The position numbers and the translations under genes are program-made. The notes beneath the pieces are model-generated. The model worked only from the letters and a program-made list of their open reading frames with translations, did no database searches and was not told the origin of the DNA. A stretch of 64,000 nucleotides of DNA from Streptomyces thermodiastaticus (lineage in GTDB: Bacteria > Actinomycetota > Actinomycetes > Streptomycetales > Streptomycetaceae): contig NZ_BNBV01000003.1 in NCBI RefSeq assembly GCF_014656135.1, forward strand, positions 62,001 through 126,000, in the 5' to 3' direction. Of the stretch, positions 10,854-19,046 are shown one piece after another. Position 1 is the stretch's first letter. Each line of letters starts with the position of its first letter.

Positions 10854-10882
10854 ACCCTAGCCGCCGGGCCGCGATCTTGTAA
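10854..10882 (-). promoter_or_regulatory. Promoter of the thiOSG operon
   Basis: Minus strand TTACAA, 17-bp spacer, TAGGGT: a vegetative (HrdB-type) promoter placed just upstream of the TPP aptamer, with transcription expected to start about 10845. Confidence 0.65.
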
Positions 10883-10983
10883 GAGCGGGGAGGGGCCACC
10901 CGCCGGGGCAGCGGCCCGGCACGCGGACCCCGCAGAGAAGACAGCAATCCCCTCGCCCTGTGCCCGGCGGGACGCGGGCTGTC

Positions 10984-10989
10984 TATGGT
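10984..10989 (+). promoter_or_regulatory. Putative -10 element of the FAD reductase gene
   Basis: TATGGT, ending 6 nt before GTG 10996, with no Shine-Dalgarno in between; suggests a leaderless transcript. Confidence 0.45.
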
Positions 10990-10995
10990 GATCGG

Positions 10996-12219
10996 GTGAG
11001 CGAGCAGACGCAGAAGAGCACGGGCGGTCCGCGGCGCGTGGTCGTCGTCGGGGCGGGCATGGCCGGCGTGCAGACCGCGGTCGCCCTGCGCGAACAGGGC
11101 TTCACCGGCACCGTCACCCTCATCGGCGCCGAACCCCACCAGCCCTACGACCGGCCGCCGCTGTCCAAGGCCGTGCTGCTCGGCACGGCCGAGGGCTCCG
11201 CCTTCGACATCGACTTCGAGGCGCTGTCGCTCCGGCTCCGCCTGGGCTGCGAGGCGCTCGCCGTGCACCCCGCGGAGCATGTGCTGGACACCTCCGAGGG
11301 GCCGGTCCCCTACGACGTGCTCGTGCTGGCCACCGGCGCCGAACCGGTCCGCCTGCCGGGCACCGAGGGCGTCCCCGGCGTCCACCTGCTGCGCACCCTG
11401 GACGACGCCGCGCGGCTGCGGCCGGTGCTCGCCGGCCGGCAGGACATCGTGGTCGTCGGCGCCGGCTGGATCGGTGCCGAGTTCGCCACCGCCGCGCGCG
11501 AGGCGGGCTGCGCGGTGACGGTCGTCGAGGCCGCCGGCCGGCCGCTGGCGGGCGCCCTGCCCGCCGAGGTGACCGCGCCGATGGCCGCCTGGTACGCGGA
11601 GAGCGGTGTGACGCTGCGCACGCACGCCCGCGTCGAGCGGATCGAACCGGGAGCCGTGGTGCTCGACGACGGCACACGGCTGCCCGCGGGCGCCGTCGTC
11701 GTGGGCATCGGCGCCCGCCCCGCCACCGCCTGGCTGGCCGGCTCCGGCATCGAGCTGGGCGCGCACGGCGAGGTGCTCGCCGACGACCACCTGCACACCT
11801 CGGTGCCGGACGTGTACGCGGTCGGCGACTGCGCCTCCTTCCCCTCCGCGCGCTACGGCGAGCGTCTGCTCGTGCACCACTGGGACAACGCCCTGCAGGG
11901 CCCCCGCACCGTCGCCGCCCATGTGATGGGCCAGGCCGCGGTGTACGACCCGGTGCCGTACTTCTGGTCCGAGCAGTTCGGCCGGTTCGTGCAGTACGCC
12001 GGCCACCACACGGCCGCCGACAGCATGGTCTGGCGCGGCGACCCGAACGGCCCGGCCTGGTCGGTGTGCTGGCTGCGCGAGAACCGGCTGGTCGCCCTGC
12101 TCGCCGTCGGCCGGCCGCGGGACGTGGCCCAGGGCAGGCGGCTGATCGAGTCCGGCCGGCCGCTCGACCCCGCCCTGCTGCCGGACGCGTCGCGCCCGCT
12201 GAAGGCCGCGGTCGCGTGA
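10996..12219 (+). CDS. FAD-dependent pyridine nucleotide-disulphide oxidoreductase (ferredoxin-reductase-like)
   Basis: A 407-aa flavoprotein with the two-dinucleotide-binding architecture of NAD(P)H:ferredoxin/rubredoxin reductases. FAD site VVVVGAGMAGVQTAVAL at residues about 13-30, PYDRPPLSK, second Rossmann motif IVVVGAGWIGAEFATAA near 150, and the second FAD motif VPDVYAVGDCASF near 270. No redox-active CxxxxC disulphide is present, so it is not a classical disulphide reductase. No ferredoxin or oxygenase is adjacent, so the electron acceptor is unknown. GTG 10996 is chosen because homology starts there. It is divergent from thiO. Confidence 0.85.
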   Translation: MSEQTQKSTGGPRRVVVVGAGMAGVQTAVALREQGFTGTVTLIGAEPHQPYDRPPLSKAVLLGTAEGSAFDIDFEALSLRLRLGCEALAVHPAEHVLDTSEGPVPYDVLVLATGAEPVRLPGTEGVPGVHLLRTLDDAARLRPVLAGRQDIVVVGAGWIGAEFATAAREAGCAVTVVEAAGRPLAGALPAEVTAPMAAWYAESGVTLRTHARVERIEPGAVVLDDGTRLPAGAVVVGIGARPATAWLAGSGIELGAHGEVLADDHLHTSVPDVYAVGDCASFPSARYGERLLVHHWDNALQGPRTVAAHVMGQAAVYDPVPYFWSEQFGRFVQYAGHHTAADSMVWRGDPNGPAWSVCWLRENRLVALLAVGRPRDVAQGRRLIESGRPLDPALLPDASRPLKAAVA

Positions 12220-12432
12220 CGCCCGCGGAGGCCCGGCAGCCGTTCCGGTTCACCCGGCTTCCCCGTCGGCAGGCGGCGCGGCCGCGACCTCGGCGGGACC
12301 CGCGGCTTCCGGCCGCCGCGCGGCTTTCGCACCCCCGCGCGCGTCCTGCCGTGTGATCTTCCGCGCGACGGGTCGTCGCAGGTGGACGCGGTTGGCTTCC
12401 GACTGTCGGTGGCAGATGGCACGCTTGGTTCC
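12220..12432 (+). other. Intergenic region with no gene seen
   Basis: The 213 bp between the FAD reductase and the Rv2175c-like gene show no coding signature, hairpin or riboswitch that I can identify. The promoter of the downstream gene presumably lies at its right end, but only a weak TTGGTT hexamer is visible. Confidence 0.4.
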
Positions 12433-12798
12433 GTGACCGAGATTGACGCGAAGATCGATGCTCTCGTCCCCGCCTGGCTCACCCTTCCCGACGTCGCCGA
12501 ACGGCTCGGCGTCGAGGTGACGCGGGTGCGGCAGCTGGTCAAGGAGGGCCAGCTCATCGCCGTACGCCGGGGGGAGAACCGGGTGCTGCAGGTCCCCGCC
12601 GCCTTCATCGACGGAGACAAGATCGTCAAGGGCCTCACCGGCACCCTGACGCTCCTGCGGGACGACGGCTTCACGGTCGAGGAAATGATCGAGTGGCTGT
12701 TCACCCCCGACCCGACCCTGCCCGGCACCCCCGCGCAGGCCCTGAGCGAGAATCGGGGCACCGAGGTGAAGCGCCGCGCCCAGGCGCTCGCCATCTGA
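12433..12798 (+). CDS. Rv2175c-family DNA-binding protein
   Basis: A 121-aa basic winged helix-turn-helix protein. Residues about 12-60 form the HTH ([21 protein letters not shown]) followed by a wing ([15 protein letters not shown]); the C-terminal half ([14 protein letters not shown]) is the conserved Rv2175c C-terminal helix region. The mycobacterial homologue Rv2175c binds DNA and is phosphorylated by the neighbouring PASTA kinase PknL. A PASTA kinase gene lies 4 kb away here, so a similar kinase-substrate pair is likely (inference). GTG 12433 starts at VTEIDAKID, matching family N-termini. Confidence 0.85.
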   Translation: MTEIDAKIDALVPAWLTLPDVAERLGVEVTRVRQLVKEGQLIAVRRGENRVLQVPAAFIDGDKIVKGLTGTLTLLRDDGFTVEEMIEWLFTPDPTLPGTPAQALSENRGTEVKRRAQALAI

Positions 12799-12949
12799 CC
12801 ACCGAGCGACCGACCGGCGTACGGCCCGCGGCCGGGACCGCCCGGGCCCACCGGCCCCGCGCGTCCCGCACCGCGCCCGTACGCCACCGACGCACCCGCA
12901 CCGACCGGTCCGTGCCGGCCGGTGGCACCGACGACGGGGGGACCCACGC

Positions 12950-13609
12950 ATGCCCGACACCGCTCACGTCACCGCCCGTGACCGGCTCGCCGACGCACGC
13001 CTGTACCTGTGCACGGATGCCCGCACCCGCCAGGGAGACCTGGAGGAGTTCCTCGACGCGGTCCTGGCCGGCGGTGTCGACATCGTGCAGCTGCGCGACA
13101 AGGGCATGGAGGCGGCCGAGGAACTGGAGTACCTCCAGGTGTTCGCCGACGCCTGCGCCCGCCACGGCAAGCTGCTCGCCGTCAACGACCGCGCCGACGT
13201 CGCCCACGCCGCCCGCCCGGACGTGCTGCACCTCGGCCAGGGCGACCTGCCGGTGCCCGCGGCCCGCGCGATCCTCGGCGACAGCATCCTGATCGGCCGC
13301 TCCACCCACAGCGAGGCGGAGGCCGCCGCGGCCGCCGTCCAGGAGGGCGTGGACTACTTCTGCACCGGCCCCTGCTGGCCCACCCCCACCAAGCCCGGCC
13401 GGCCCGCGCCCGGCCTGGACCTGGTGCGCTACGCCGCCGGCCTGGACACCGACCGCCCCTGGTTCGCCATCGGCGGCATCGACCTGGGCAACCTGGACCA
13501 GGTCCTGGACGCCGGAGCCCGGCGGGTCGTCGTGGTCCGCGCGCTCACCGAGGCCGACGACCCGGGCGCGGCGGCCGCCGCGTTCGCCGGGCGGCTGCGG
13601 CAGCGCTGA
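12950..13609 (+). CDS. thiE: Thiamine-phosphate synthase
   Basis: A 219-aa TIM-barrel enzyme joining HMP pyrophosphate and thiazole phosphate to give thiamine phosphate. Motifs: [19 protein letters not shown] (pyrophosphate binding), [47 protein letters not shown] and [12 protein letters not shown]. The start is ATG 12950 behind a run of six Gs. It is separate from the thiOSG operon and on the opposite strand; I found no TPP aptamer in its 151-bp upstream spacer, so its control may differ from thiOSG. Confidence 0.94.
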   Translation: MPDTAHVTARDRLADARLYLCTDARTRQGDLEEFLDAVLAGGVDIVQLRDKGMEAAEELEYLQVFADACARHGKLLAVNDRADVAHAARPDVLHLGQGDLPVPAARAILGDSILIGRSTHSEAEAAAAAVQEGVDYFCTGPCWPTPTKPGRPAPGLDLVRYAAGLDTDRPWFAIGGIDLGNLDQVLDAGARRVVVVRALTEADDPGAAAAAFAGRLRQR

Positions 13610-13686
13610 CAACGGATCCGCCGGACGCCGCACTGTCCACTGTGTGGACAGAGAACCGATAAAACGGGCAAAAGCCCGGCATCCGG

Positions 13687-13715
13687 TTGGGGGACCGCCG
13701 CGGCCTGGCTAACCT
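13687..13715 (+). promoter_or_regulatory. Promoter of metF, probably leaderless
   Basis: TTGGGG, 17-bp spacer, TAACCT; the -10 ends 6 nt before the ATG of metF and no Shine-Dalgarno is present. The transcript should start at or next to the start codon. Confidence 0.65.
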
Positions 13716-13721
13716 GCGGGT

Positions 13722-14645
13722 ATGGCCCTCGGCACCGCATCCGTCAGGTCGGACCACGCCCCCACCGTGCGCGACATGCTCGCGACCGGCAAGCGCACGT
13801 ACTCGTTCGAGTTCTACGCCCCCCGCACCCCCAAGGGCGAGAGAAACCTGTGGAACGCGCTGCGCCGGGTCGAGGGCGTGGCCCCCGACTTCGTCTCGGT
13901 GACCTACGGCGCGGGCGGCTCCACCCGCGCCGGCACGGTGAAGGCCACCGAGGCCATCGCCTCGGACACCACGCTCACCCCGATCGCCCACATCACCGCC
14001 GTCGACCACTCCGTGGCCGACCTGCGCAACATCATCGGGCAGTACGCCGACGCCGGGATCCGCAACATGCTGGCGCTGCGCGGCGACCCGCCCGGGGACC
14101 CGATGGGCGAGTGGGTGCCCCACCCGCAGGGCCTGACCTACGCCGCCGAACTCGTCGAACTCATCAAGACCTCCGGTGACTTCTGCGTCGGTGTCGCGGC
14201 GTTCCCCGCGATGCACCCGCGCTCCACGGACTGGGACACCGACATCCGGCACTTCGTCGCCAAATGCCGGGCCGGCGCCGACTACGCCATCACCCAGATG
14301 TTCTTCGACCCCGAGGACTATCTGCGCCTGCGCGACCGGGTTGCGGCGGCCGGCTGCGACACCCCGATCATCCCCGAGGTCATGCCGATCACCAGCATGA
14401 AGACGCTGATGCGGGTGCCGCAGCTGACCAACGCCGTCTTTCCGGCGGCTGTGAAGGAGCGCATGGTCGCTGCGAAGGACGATCCCGCGGCGGTACGCTC
14501 CATGGGCATCGACTTCGCCACGGAGTTCTGCGCGCGGCTGCTGGCCGAAGATGTGCCCGGGCTGCACTTCATCACGCTGAACAACTCCACGGCGACACTG
14601 GAGATCTACGAGAATCTGGGCCTGCACCACCCGCCGCGGGCCTAG
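13722..14645 (+). CDS. metF: 5,10-methylenetetrahydrofolate reductase
   Basis: A 307-aa FAD-dependent TIM-barrel enzyme producing 5-methyltetrahydrofolate for methionine synthesis. Conserved stretches: [18 protein letters not shown] (catalytic Glu of the SFEF motif), [46 protein letters not shown] and AITQMFFD. The gene probably has a leaderless mRNA (TAACCT 6 nt before ATG). No SAM or cobalamin riboswitch was seen upstream. MTHFR next to an Rv2175c homologue is also found in mycobacteria. Confidence 0.94.
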   Translation: MALGTASVRSDHAPTVRDMLATGKRTYSFEFYAPRTPKGERNLWNALRRVEGVAPDFVSVTYGAGGSTRAGTVKATEAIASDTTLTPIAHITAVDHSVADLRNIIGQYADAGIRNMLALRGDPPGDPMGEWVPHPQGLTYAAELVELIKTSGDFCVGVAAFPAMHPRSTDWDTDIRHFVAKCRAGADYAITQMFFDPEDYLRLRDRVAAAGCDTPIIPEVMPITSMKTLMRVPQLTNAVFPAAVKERMVAAKDDPAAVRSMGIDFATEFCARLLAEDVPGLHFITLNNSTATLEIYENLGLHHPPRA

Positions 14646-14702
14646 GCCGGCCGTACGCGGATCCCGCCGGACCGCGGCACGGCCTCGGGGAGAGGGGCGT
14701 AC

Positions 14703-15668
14703 ATGGGCTGGGCGGTCCTCTACATCGCGTTCGGCGTCGTCGCACTGTGGCTGCTCGGCGAGGTGCTGCTGCAGTACAAGGCACGGCTGCGGTGGCGGCT
14801 GCTGGCCTTCGGCGGCTTCCTCTGCGTGGTGCTGGGCGTGCTGCTGCCGTCGGTGATCGTGATCGCGCTGGGCGCCGCCGCCTTCGCGGTCGGCCAGACC
14901 TACGTCACGCTGTCCTTCCGCCGCGGCTTCACGGCCGGCTGGGCGGTCCGGCACCCCGGCTCGGGCGGTGAACGGCCCAAGCGCCGCCGGGCCCGCGGCG
15001 AGCGCGCGGCCGCCGCCCCTAAGCCCGCCGCGCCCGCGGACGACGACGCCGGCGACGCCGCCGCCGGCCACGACGACACCCGGGAGCAGCCCCAGATCCC
15101 GGCCCCGGCACCGGGGTACGGGTTCGAGGACGACGACCGCGACGACGTCTTCACCCCCGTCGACCGCGCGGCGGGGCAGACGGCCGCCGAGTCCACCGCG
15201 GTCTACCAGCCGCAGCCCCTGCCCGACGACACCGGGAACTACGGCGTCTACGACTCCGGTTACCCCACGACGGACCGGACCCAGGACCCGTACGCCACCA
15301 CCGCCCACACCGAGCAGTCCTACGGCTACGACTACTCCGGCTACGACGGCGCCGCCCACGGCTACGGCACCACCGGCCCGCAGGACTACACCGGCTACAC
15401 CGAGCCCTACGCCGGTGCCGCCGCCTACGGCGGCACCTCCTACGACCCCGGCTACGCCCAGCAGCAGCCGCCCTACGCCGCCCAGGACCCCTACGCCCAC
15501 GGCGGTTACGCGGGCGAGACCCCGGCCGGCGGTGTGTGGGTGCCGCAGCAGCGCACCGACGAGTCCTACGGCGACCAGCTCCCGCCGGAGCAGCCGTACC
15601 CGTACCCGGGCACCCACGGCGGCCAGGCGCAGCACGGCGCGGGCTACGACGAGCAGTACCGCTACTGA
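14703..15668 (+). CDS. Membrane protein with a Tyr/Gly-rich low-complexity tail
   Basis: A 321-aa protein of unknown function. Residues about 4-22 and 34-68 contain hydrophobic segments (LYIAFGVVALWLLGEVLL; FGGFLCVVLGVLLPSVIVIA then ALGAAAFAVGQ), giving two to three membrane helices. A Lys/Arg/Ala stretch follows, then an acidic linker, then about 150 residues of Tyr-, Gly-, Ala-, Pro- and Gln-rich sequence with repeated YG and YDxGY units. Such tails are common in streptomycete membrane proteins and are probably disordered. The ATG follows GGGAGAGG. It is 57 nt downstream of metF and shares the bidirectional terminator with the convergent oxidoreductase gene. Confidence 0.75.
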   Translation: MGWAVLYIAFGVVALWLLGEVLLQYKARLRWRLLAFGGFLCVVLGVLLPSVIVIALGAAAFAVGQTYVTLSFRRGFTAGWAVRHPGSGGERPKRRRARGERAAAAPKPAAPADDDAGDAAAGHDDTREQPQIPAPAPGYGFEDDDRDDVFTPVDRAAGQTAAESTAVYQPQPLPDDTGNYGVYDSGYPTTDRTQDPYATTAHTEQSYGYDYSGYDGAAHGYGTTGPQDYTGYTEPYAGAAAYGGTSYDPGYAQQQPPYAAQDPYAHGGYAGETPAGGVWVPQQRTDESYGDQLPPEQPYPYPGTHGGQAQHGAGYDEQYRY

Positions 15669-15708
15669 CCCGCACGGCCGCCCGCTTCCCGGCTCACGGA
15701 CCCGCGGC

Positions 15709-15738
15709 GTGACCCCGGCCGCCGGCGGCCGGGGTCAC
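15709..15738. terminator. Bidirectional terminator between convergent genes
   Basis: A perfect 30-bp palindrome (arms 15709-15723 and 15724-15738, starting GTGACCCCGGCC) can fold into a very stable stem with a minimal loop. It overlaps the stop codon of the minus-strand oxidoreductase gene and lies 41 nt after the plus-strand stop. Confidence 0.75.
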
Positions 15739-17231
15739 TGGGAGCCGCGGAACTCCGGCCCCTCCACGATCAGCCCGGCCACCAGCGCCCCCGACATCCC
15801 GGCGTGCGGCAGCCCGCCGCCCGGGTGCGACCAGCCGCCCACGGTGAACAACCCTTCCACGGCAGTGGAGTTGGCCGGGTGCAGCAGCCGCCCGTCCGCC
15901 GCCGGCAGCGCCGGTGCGGGAACGGCACCGCCCGGCGCGCCCGTGGCCTCGGCGACGTCCGCCGGGGTGCGGATCTCGTGCCACAGCAGCCGGTCCCGCA
16001 GCCGGGGCACGGCCCGCTCGGCGGCGGTGATCATGCGCTCGGCGTGCGCCTCACCGTCACCGCCGGCCGTGCCCGCCGGCACCGTGGCGGTCAGCGTCAC
16101 CGCCTCGTGCTCCGCGTCCGGGACCAGCGCCGGGTCGTCGGGCCGGGTGACCGTGACGGTCGGCTGCGCGGGCGTGTGCGGCTCCGGGCCGAACAGCGCC
16201 TCCAGCTCCGCCTCGCGGTCCGCGCAATGCACCACCGTGCGGTGGACGGTCCCCTCCGGGCGGCCGCCGCGCAGCGCCAGCAGCACCGTCAGACGGCTGG
16301 GCAGCCCCCGCTGCGGCGGCACACCGCCCTCGCGCACCGGCGTGCCGCCCAGCAGCCCGTCCAGGGTCCGCGGCGGCACCCCGGCGACCACGAACTCGGC
16401 GTCGGCTACCTTGCCGTCGGCGAACTCCACGCCGGTGACCTTGCGGTCCGCGGTGGCGATCCGTGTCACCTCGGCACCGAAGACGAACTCCACCCGGCGT
16501 TCCAGGCACCGCTCGTACACCGCCCGCGCGAGCTCCCGCAGCCCGCCGCGGACGTACCAGAGGCCGAAGGCGTGCTCCATGTACGGCAGCACCGCCGCGC
16601 CGGCCGGAGCGGTCCGCGGATCGAGGCCGCAGGCGAGCGCATGGCTGTCCAGCAGCGCGGCCAGCCGTGGATCCCGCAGCTCCAGGGCCCCGATCCCGGC
16701 CAGGGTGCCGGCCCGCCGGGTGCGCAGCAGACGCTTGCGCGGCACCGCCGGATACGGCTCGCGCTCGGCCAGCACCTGCCAGTTGGGCCACAGCGGCTCC
16801 TCCAGCAGCGGCCGGCGGCAGCGGTCCCAGGTCTCGCGGGCCCGGACCAGGAAGTCGCCCCAGCGCTGCCCGGCCCCCGCGCCCAGCGCCTCGTCCAGGG
16901 CGGTGACGACCCCCGCGCGGGAGGCGTTGGGCAGCGTCACCCCGGTGCCGTCCGCGAAGACGTGCCGGTCCGCGGGGTCCACCTGGACCAGGTCGACGCA
17001 GTCCTCCAGCTGCCGCTTGCCGGTCTTGACGAACAGGTCGCGGTAGACCGCGGGCAGCGGCAGCACGGCGGGACCGGTGTCGAAGCGGAAGCCGTCCCGC
17101 TCGACGCTGCGCAGCGCACCGCCGTACGTCTCCGTGCGTTCGTACACCGTCACCCGGTGGCCCGCGACGGCCAGCCGGGCAGCGGCCGCCATCGCGCCCA
17201 TTCCGGCGCCGATCACCGCAGTCCGTGCCAT
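15735..17231 (-). CDS. Phytoene-desaturase-like FAD oxidoreductase
   Basis: A 498-aa flavoprotein of the CrtI/NAD(P)-binding Rossmann amine-oxidase-like group. N-terminal FAD motif TAVIGAGMGAMAAAARLA, then YERTETYGGALRSV and FDTGPAVLPLPAVYRDLF. The middle has GGLRELARAVYERCLERRVEF (a CrtI-type hallmark region), and the C-terminus GLFTVGGWSHPGGGLPHAGMSG, the typical second FAD-contacting motif. The true substrate may be a carotenoid or another lipid; no crtB, crtE or crtY is nearby, so carotenoid synthesis is not supported by context. ATG 17231 is used; ATG 17252 (MVVKVADM) is also possible. It follows a TetR gene on the same strand after 585 bp. Confidence 0.82.
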   Translation of the reverse strand: MARTAVIGAGMGAMAAAARLAVAGHRVTVYERTETYGGALRSVERDGFRFDTGPAVLPLPAVYRDLFVKTGKRQLEDCVDLVQVDPADRHVFADGTGVTLPNASRAGVVTALDEALGAGAGQRWGDFLVRARETWDRCRRPLLEEPLWPNWQVLAEREPYPAVPRKRLLRTRRAGTLAGIGALELRDPRLAALLDSHALACGLDPRTAPAGAAVLPYMEHAFGLWYVRGGLRELARAVYERCLERRVEFVFGAEVTRIATADRKVTGVEFADGKVADAEFVVAGVPPRTLDGLLGGTPVREGGVPPQRGLPSRLTVLLALRGGRPEGTVHRTVVHCADREAELEALFGPEPHTPAQPTVTVTRPDDPALVPDAEHEAVTLTATVPAGTAGGDGEAHAERMITAAERAVPRLRDRLLWHEIRTPADVAEATGAPGGAVPAPALPAADGRLLHPANSTAVEGLFTVGGWSHPGGGLPHAGMSGALVAGLIVEGPEFRGSQ

Positions 17232-17816
17232 GTCCGCGACTTTAACGACCATCACCGGCGACGCCCGCTCCGGGGCGCGGTCCGGCCGGGCCCGTGGGCC
17301 GTGGTACCCGGGTGCGGGTGCGCACGGCTGAGTAGGTGTACCTAGCCGCACAGATGAGTACCCGCGCGGATGGGCGCGGGCCTGCGCGACAGGGACAGTG
17401 GAGGCACGGAAAGGGGCAGGGCGCCGGCACCGCCGACACGGGGCGGCGGAACGGCGCGGCCCCGGACCGCTCCTTTCGCCGGACCCCGGCGGGGGGAGCC
17501 ACGACGGAGCACCGGGGGAGCGACCGGGCGGGACCCGGCGGGGGAGGCAGGACCCGCCCGGCGGGCGAGCCCCACGGGGCACACGGGTGACACGGGGGAG
17601 CACCACGGGAACACGGGGAGCGCGAAGCGGCCGGTGCGCGGCGGCGGAGGGGGAGACGCCGCGGCGCACCGGCCCTTCGCGCTCCACCGGAGACGCACGG
17701 CGTCCCCACGGCGGCACTGCTGCACGACCCGCAGGGCCGGGCCTGCCGGGGCCGACGGAAGCCTGCCGGGTCCGCCGGGCCTGACCCCGCGGCCGGGCGG
17801 TCGCCCGGCGGCGCGC
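17232..17816. other. 585-bp gap without a gene; G-rich plus strand
   Basis: No supported gene here. The plus strand is strongly G-rich from about 17400 to 17690, with runs such as those at 17514-17518, 17526-17528, 17530-17532 and 17540-17544 that satisfy a four-tract G-quadruplex pattern with loops of 7, 1 and 7 nt. A short palindrome, TAGGTGTACCTA at 17333-17344, lies about 100 bp before the oxidoreductase start and is a candidate operator for the adjacent TetR regulator. A promoter for the oxidoreductase gene is expected in the left part of this gap. Confidence 0.5.
17333..17344. promoter_or_regulatory. Candidate operator palindrome (TetR target?)
   Basis: TAGGT, a 2-nt centre and ACCTA. 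It is positioned between the TetR gene and the oxidoreductase gene. The site is short and the assignment to TetR is inference only. Confidence 0.25.
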
Positions 17817-18446
17817 TCAGGAGATGCCGCTCACCCGGCCCCGCAGCAGCCGGGACAGCGCCGCATGGACCTCGCCCAGGGACCGCTCGGGCTGGAAGGA
17901 CTTCCAGTCCAGGGCGGCCACCAGCACCATGCCGACCAGAGCGGCGGCGGTCAGCGGTACGTCGATCTCCGCGCTGAACTCGCCCCGCGCCACGCCGTCG
18001 CGCAGCACCCCCTCGACGACCGCGACCGCCTCCCGCCGGACCACCAGGAGCGTGGACTGCCAGGCACGGTTGGTGCGCCACAGCTCCGCCACGTACAGCT
18101 GTGTGAAGGCCGGATAGCGGTCGATGTACTCCAGCCCGGCCCGGATCATCGCGTCCAGCGCGTCGACCCGGCGGCCGCCCGCGCGCACCGCGGACTCGGC
18201 CGCCTCGCGCAGGGAGGCGGTCAGCAGGCCCACGCCGTGCCGCAGCAGCTCCTCGAAGAGGACCGCCTTGCTGGCGAAGTTGTAGTAGACCGTGCCCTTG
18301 GCGACCCCGGCCCGCTCGGCGATCTCGTCCACGGTGGTGGCGGAGTACCCCTGCTCGGCGATGAGCGTGACGGCCGCGTCGAAGAGCTTCTGCCGGGTGG
18401 CCTCGCGGCGGCCGCGGCTGCCCCGCGTGGCGCTGCTGCTGTCCAT
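17817..18446 (-). CDS. TetR/AcrR-family transcriptional regulator
   Basis: A 209-aa repressor-type protein. The N-terminal HTH spans about residues 14-60: RREATRQKLFDAAVTLIAEQG, TVDEIAERAGVAKGTVYYNF, KAVLFEELLRHG, a textbook TetR signature. The C-terminal domain (from about 70) is the variable ligand-binding and dimerisation part. ATG 18446 (MDSSSATR) is chosen; longer frames upstream are Arg-rich and non-coding in appearance. It lies upstream of the phytoene-desaturase-like gene on the same strand, which may be its target. Confidence 0.9.
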   Translation of the reverse strand: MDSSSATRGSRGRREATRQKLFDAAVTLIAEQGYSATTVDEIAERAGVAKGTVYYNFASKAVLFEELLRHGVGLLTASLREAAESAVRAGGRRVDALDAMIRAGLEYIDRYPAFTQLYVAELWRTNRAWQSTLLVVRREAVAVVEGVLRDGVARGEFSAEIDVPLTAAALVGMVLVAALDWKSFQPERSLGEVHAALSRLLRGRVSGIS

Positions 18447-19046
18447 GGCGTCGATTCTCACAGGCGCGGCCGGCCGGCCCGCACCACGGTCGGCTTCTTG
18501 GCCTCCCGCGTCCGCACGGAGCGGAAAACGCAGGCCGCAAGGGGTTCGGTGGCATACCGCACGAGGGGTGCGGACGACGCGCATGCCGTCACGGGACGTC
18601 GAGCGCGGCGCCACGGGACGTCGAGCGCGGCGCCCCGCCGGTGCGCCCTCGCCGAGGCCGGCGCACCGGGTGCGGTCGGCCGACGCGACGCCGACGGCCC
18701 GGTACGGCCCGGTAATGCCCGACACGGACCGATACGACCCGGTGCGGGAGGTCACGGCGTTCCCGCGCATCGTCGGGCAAAGGCCTGCGGAGCGGCCGGT
18801 GCGGGGCGTGCCGCGCCGCGGCCCACAGAGCGCGGGGCCGCGCGGTGACGGGCCGGGCCCCGGCACGCACGGGCGGCACGCCGGACGCGGGCCGTGGCCG
18901 CGGACCGGCGGCGGGCGGTGCGGGCGGCGAAGGCAATAGGGTGGAGGGCGCCTGACAGCCTCCCGCCTGCCCACTCGCGGCCGGCGGAGGACAGACCGAA
19001 CGCCCCGCCGTGCCAGAGGCGGCGCCGCCTCGAGGAGTCAACAGCC
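18447..19046. other. 600-bp gap without a gene
   Basis: Divergent promoter region between the TetR gene and the methyltransferase gene. Contains a tandem 22-bp direct repeat (18591-18634) and a TAGGGT hexamer at 18937-18942 that may be the -10 of the methyltransferase gene. Open frames across it are Arg/Gly/Pro-rich with no recognisable domain and are taken as non-coding. Confidence 0.45.
18591..18634. repeat. Tandem direct repeat, two perfect 22-bp units
   Basis: Two identical adjacent copies (18591-18612 and 18613-18634), each beginning ACGGGACGTCGAGCGC and ending GGCGCC. It sits in the intergenic region upstream of tetR. Function unknown; could be a replication slippage duplication or a paired protein-binding site. 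Confidence 0.8.

Noticed and set aside
13610..13721. A SAM or cobalamin riboswitch before metF
   Set aside because: No conserved aptamer blocks; the likely promoter ends 6 nt before the start codon, leaving no leader RNA.
15735..17231. Part of a carotenoid biosynthesis cluster
   Set aside because: Only the CrtI-like gene is present; no phytoene synthase, GGPP synthase or cyclase is found within the window.
17370..18848. 492-codon plus-strand frame through the G-rich gap and tetR
   Set aside because: Runs antisense to the TetR gene and has no domain; its length follows from G-richness and few stops.
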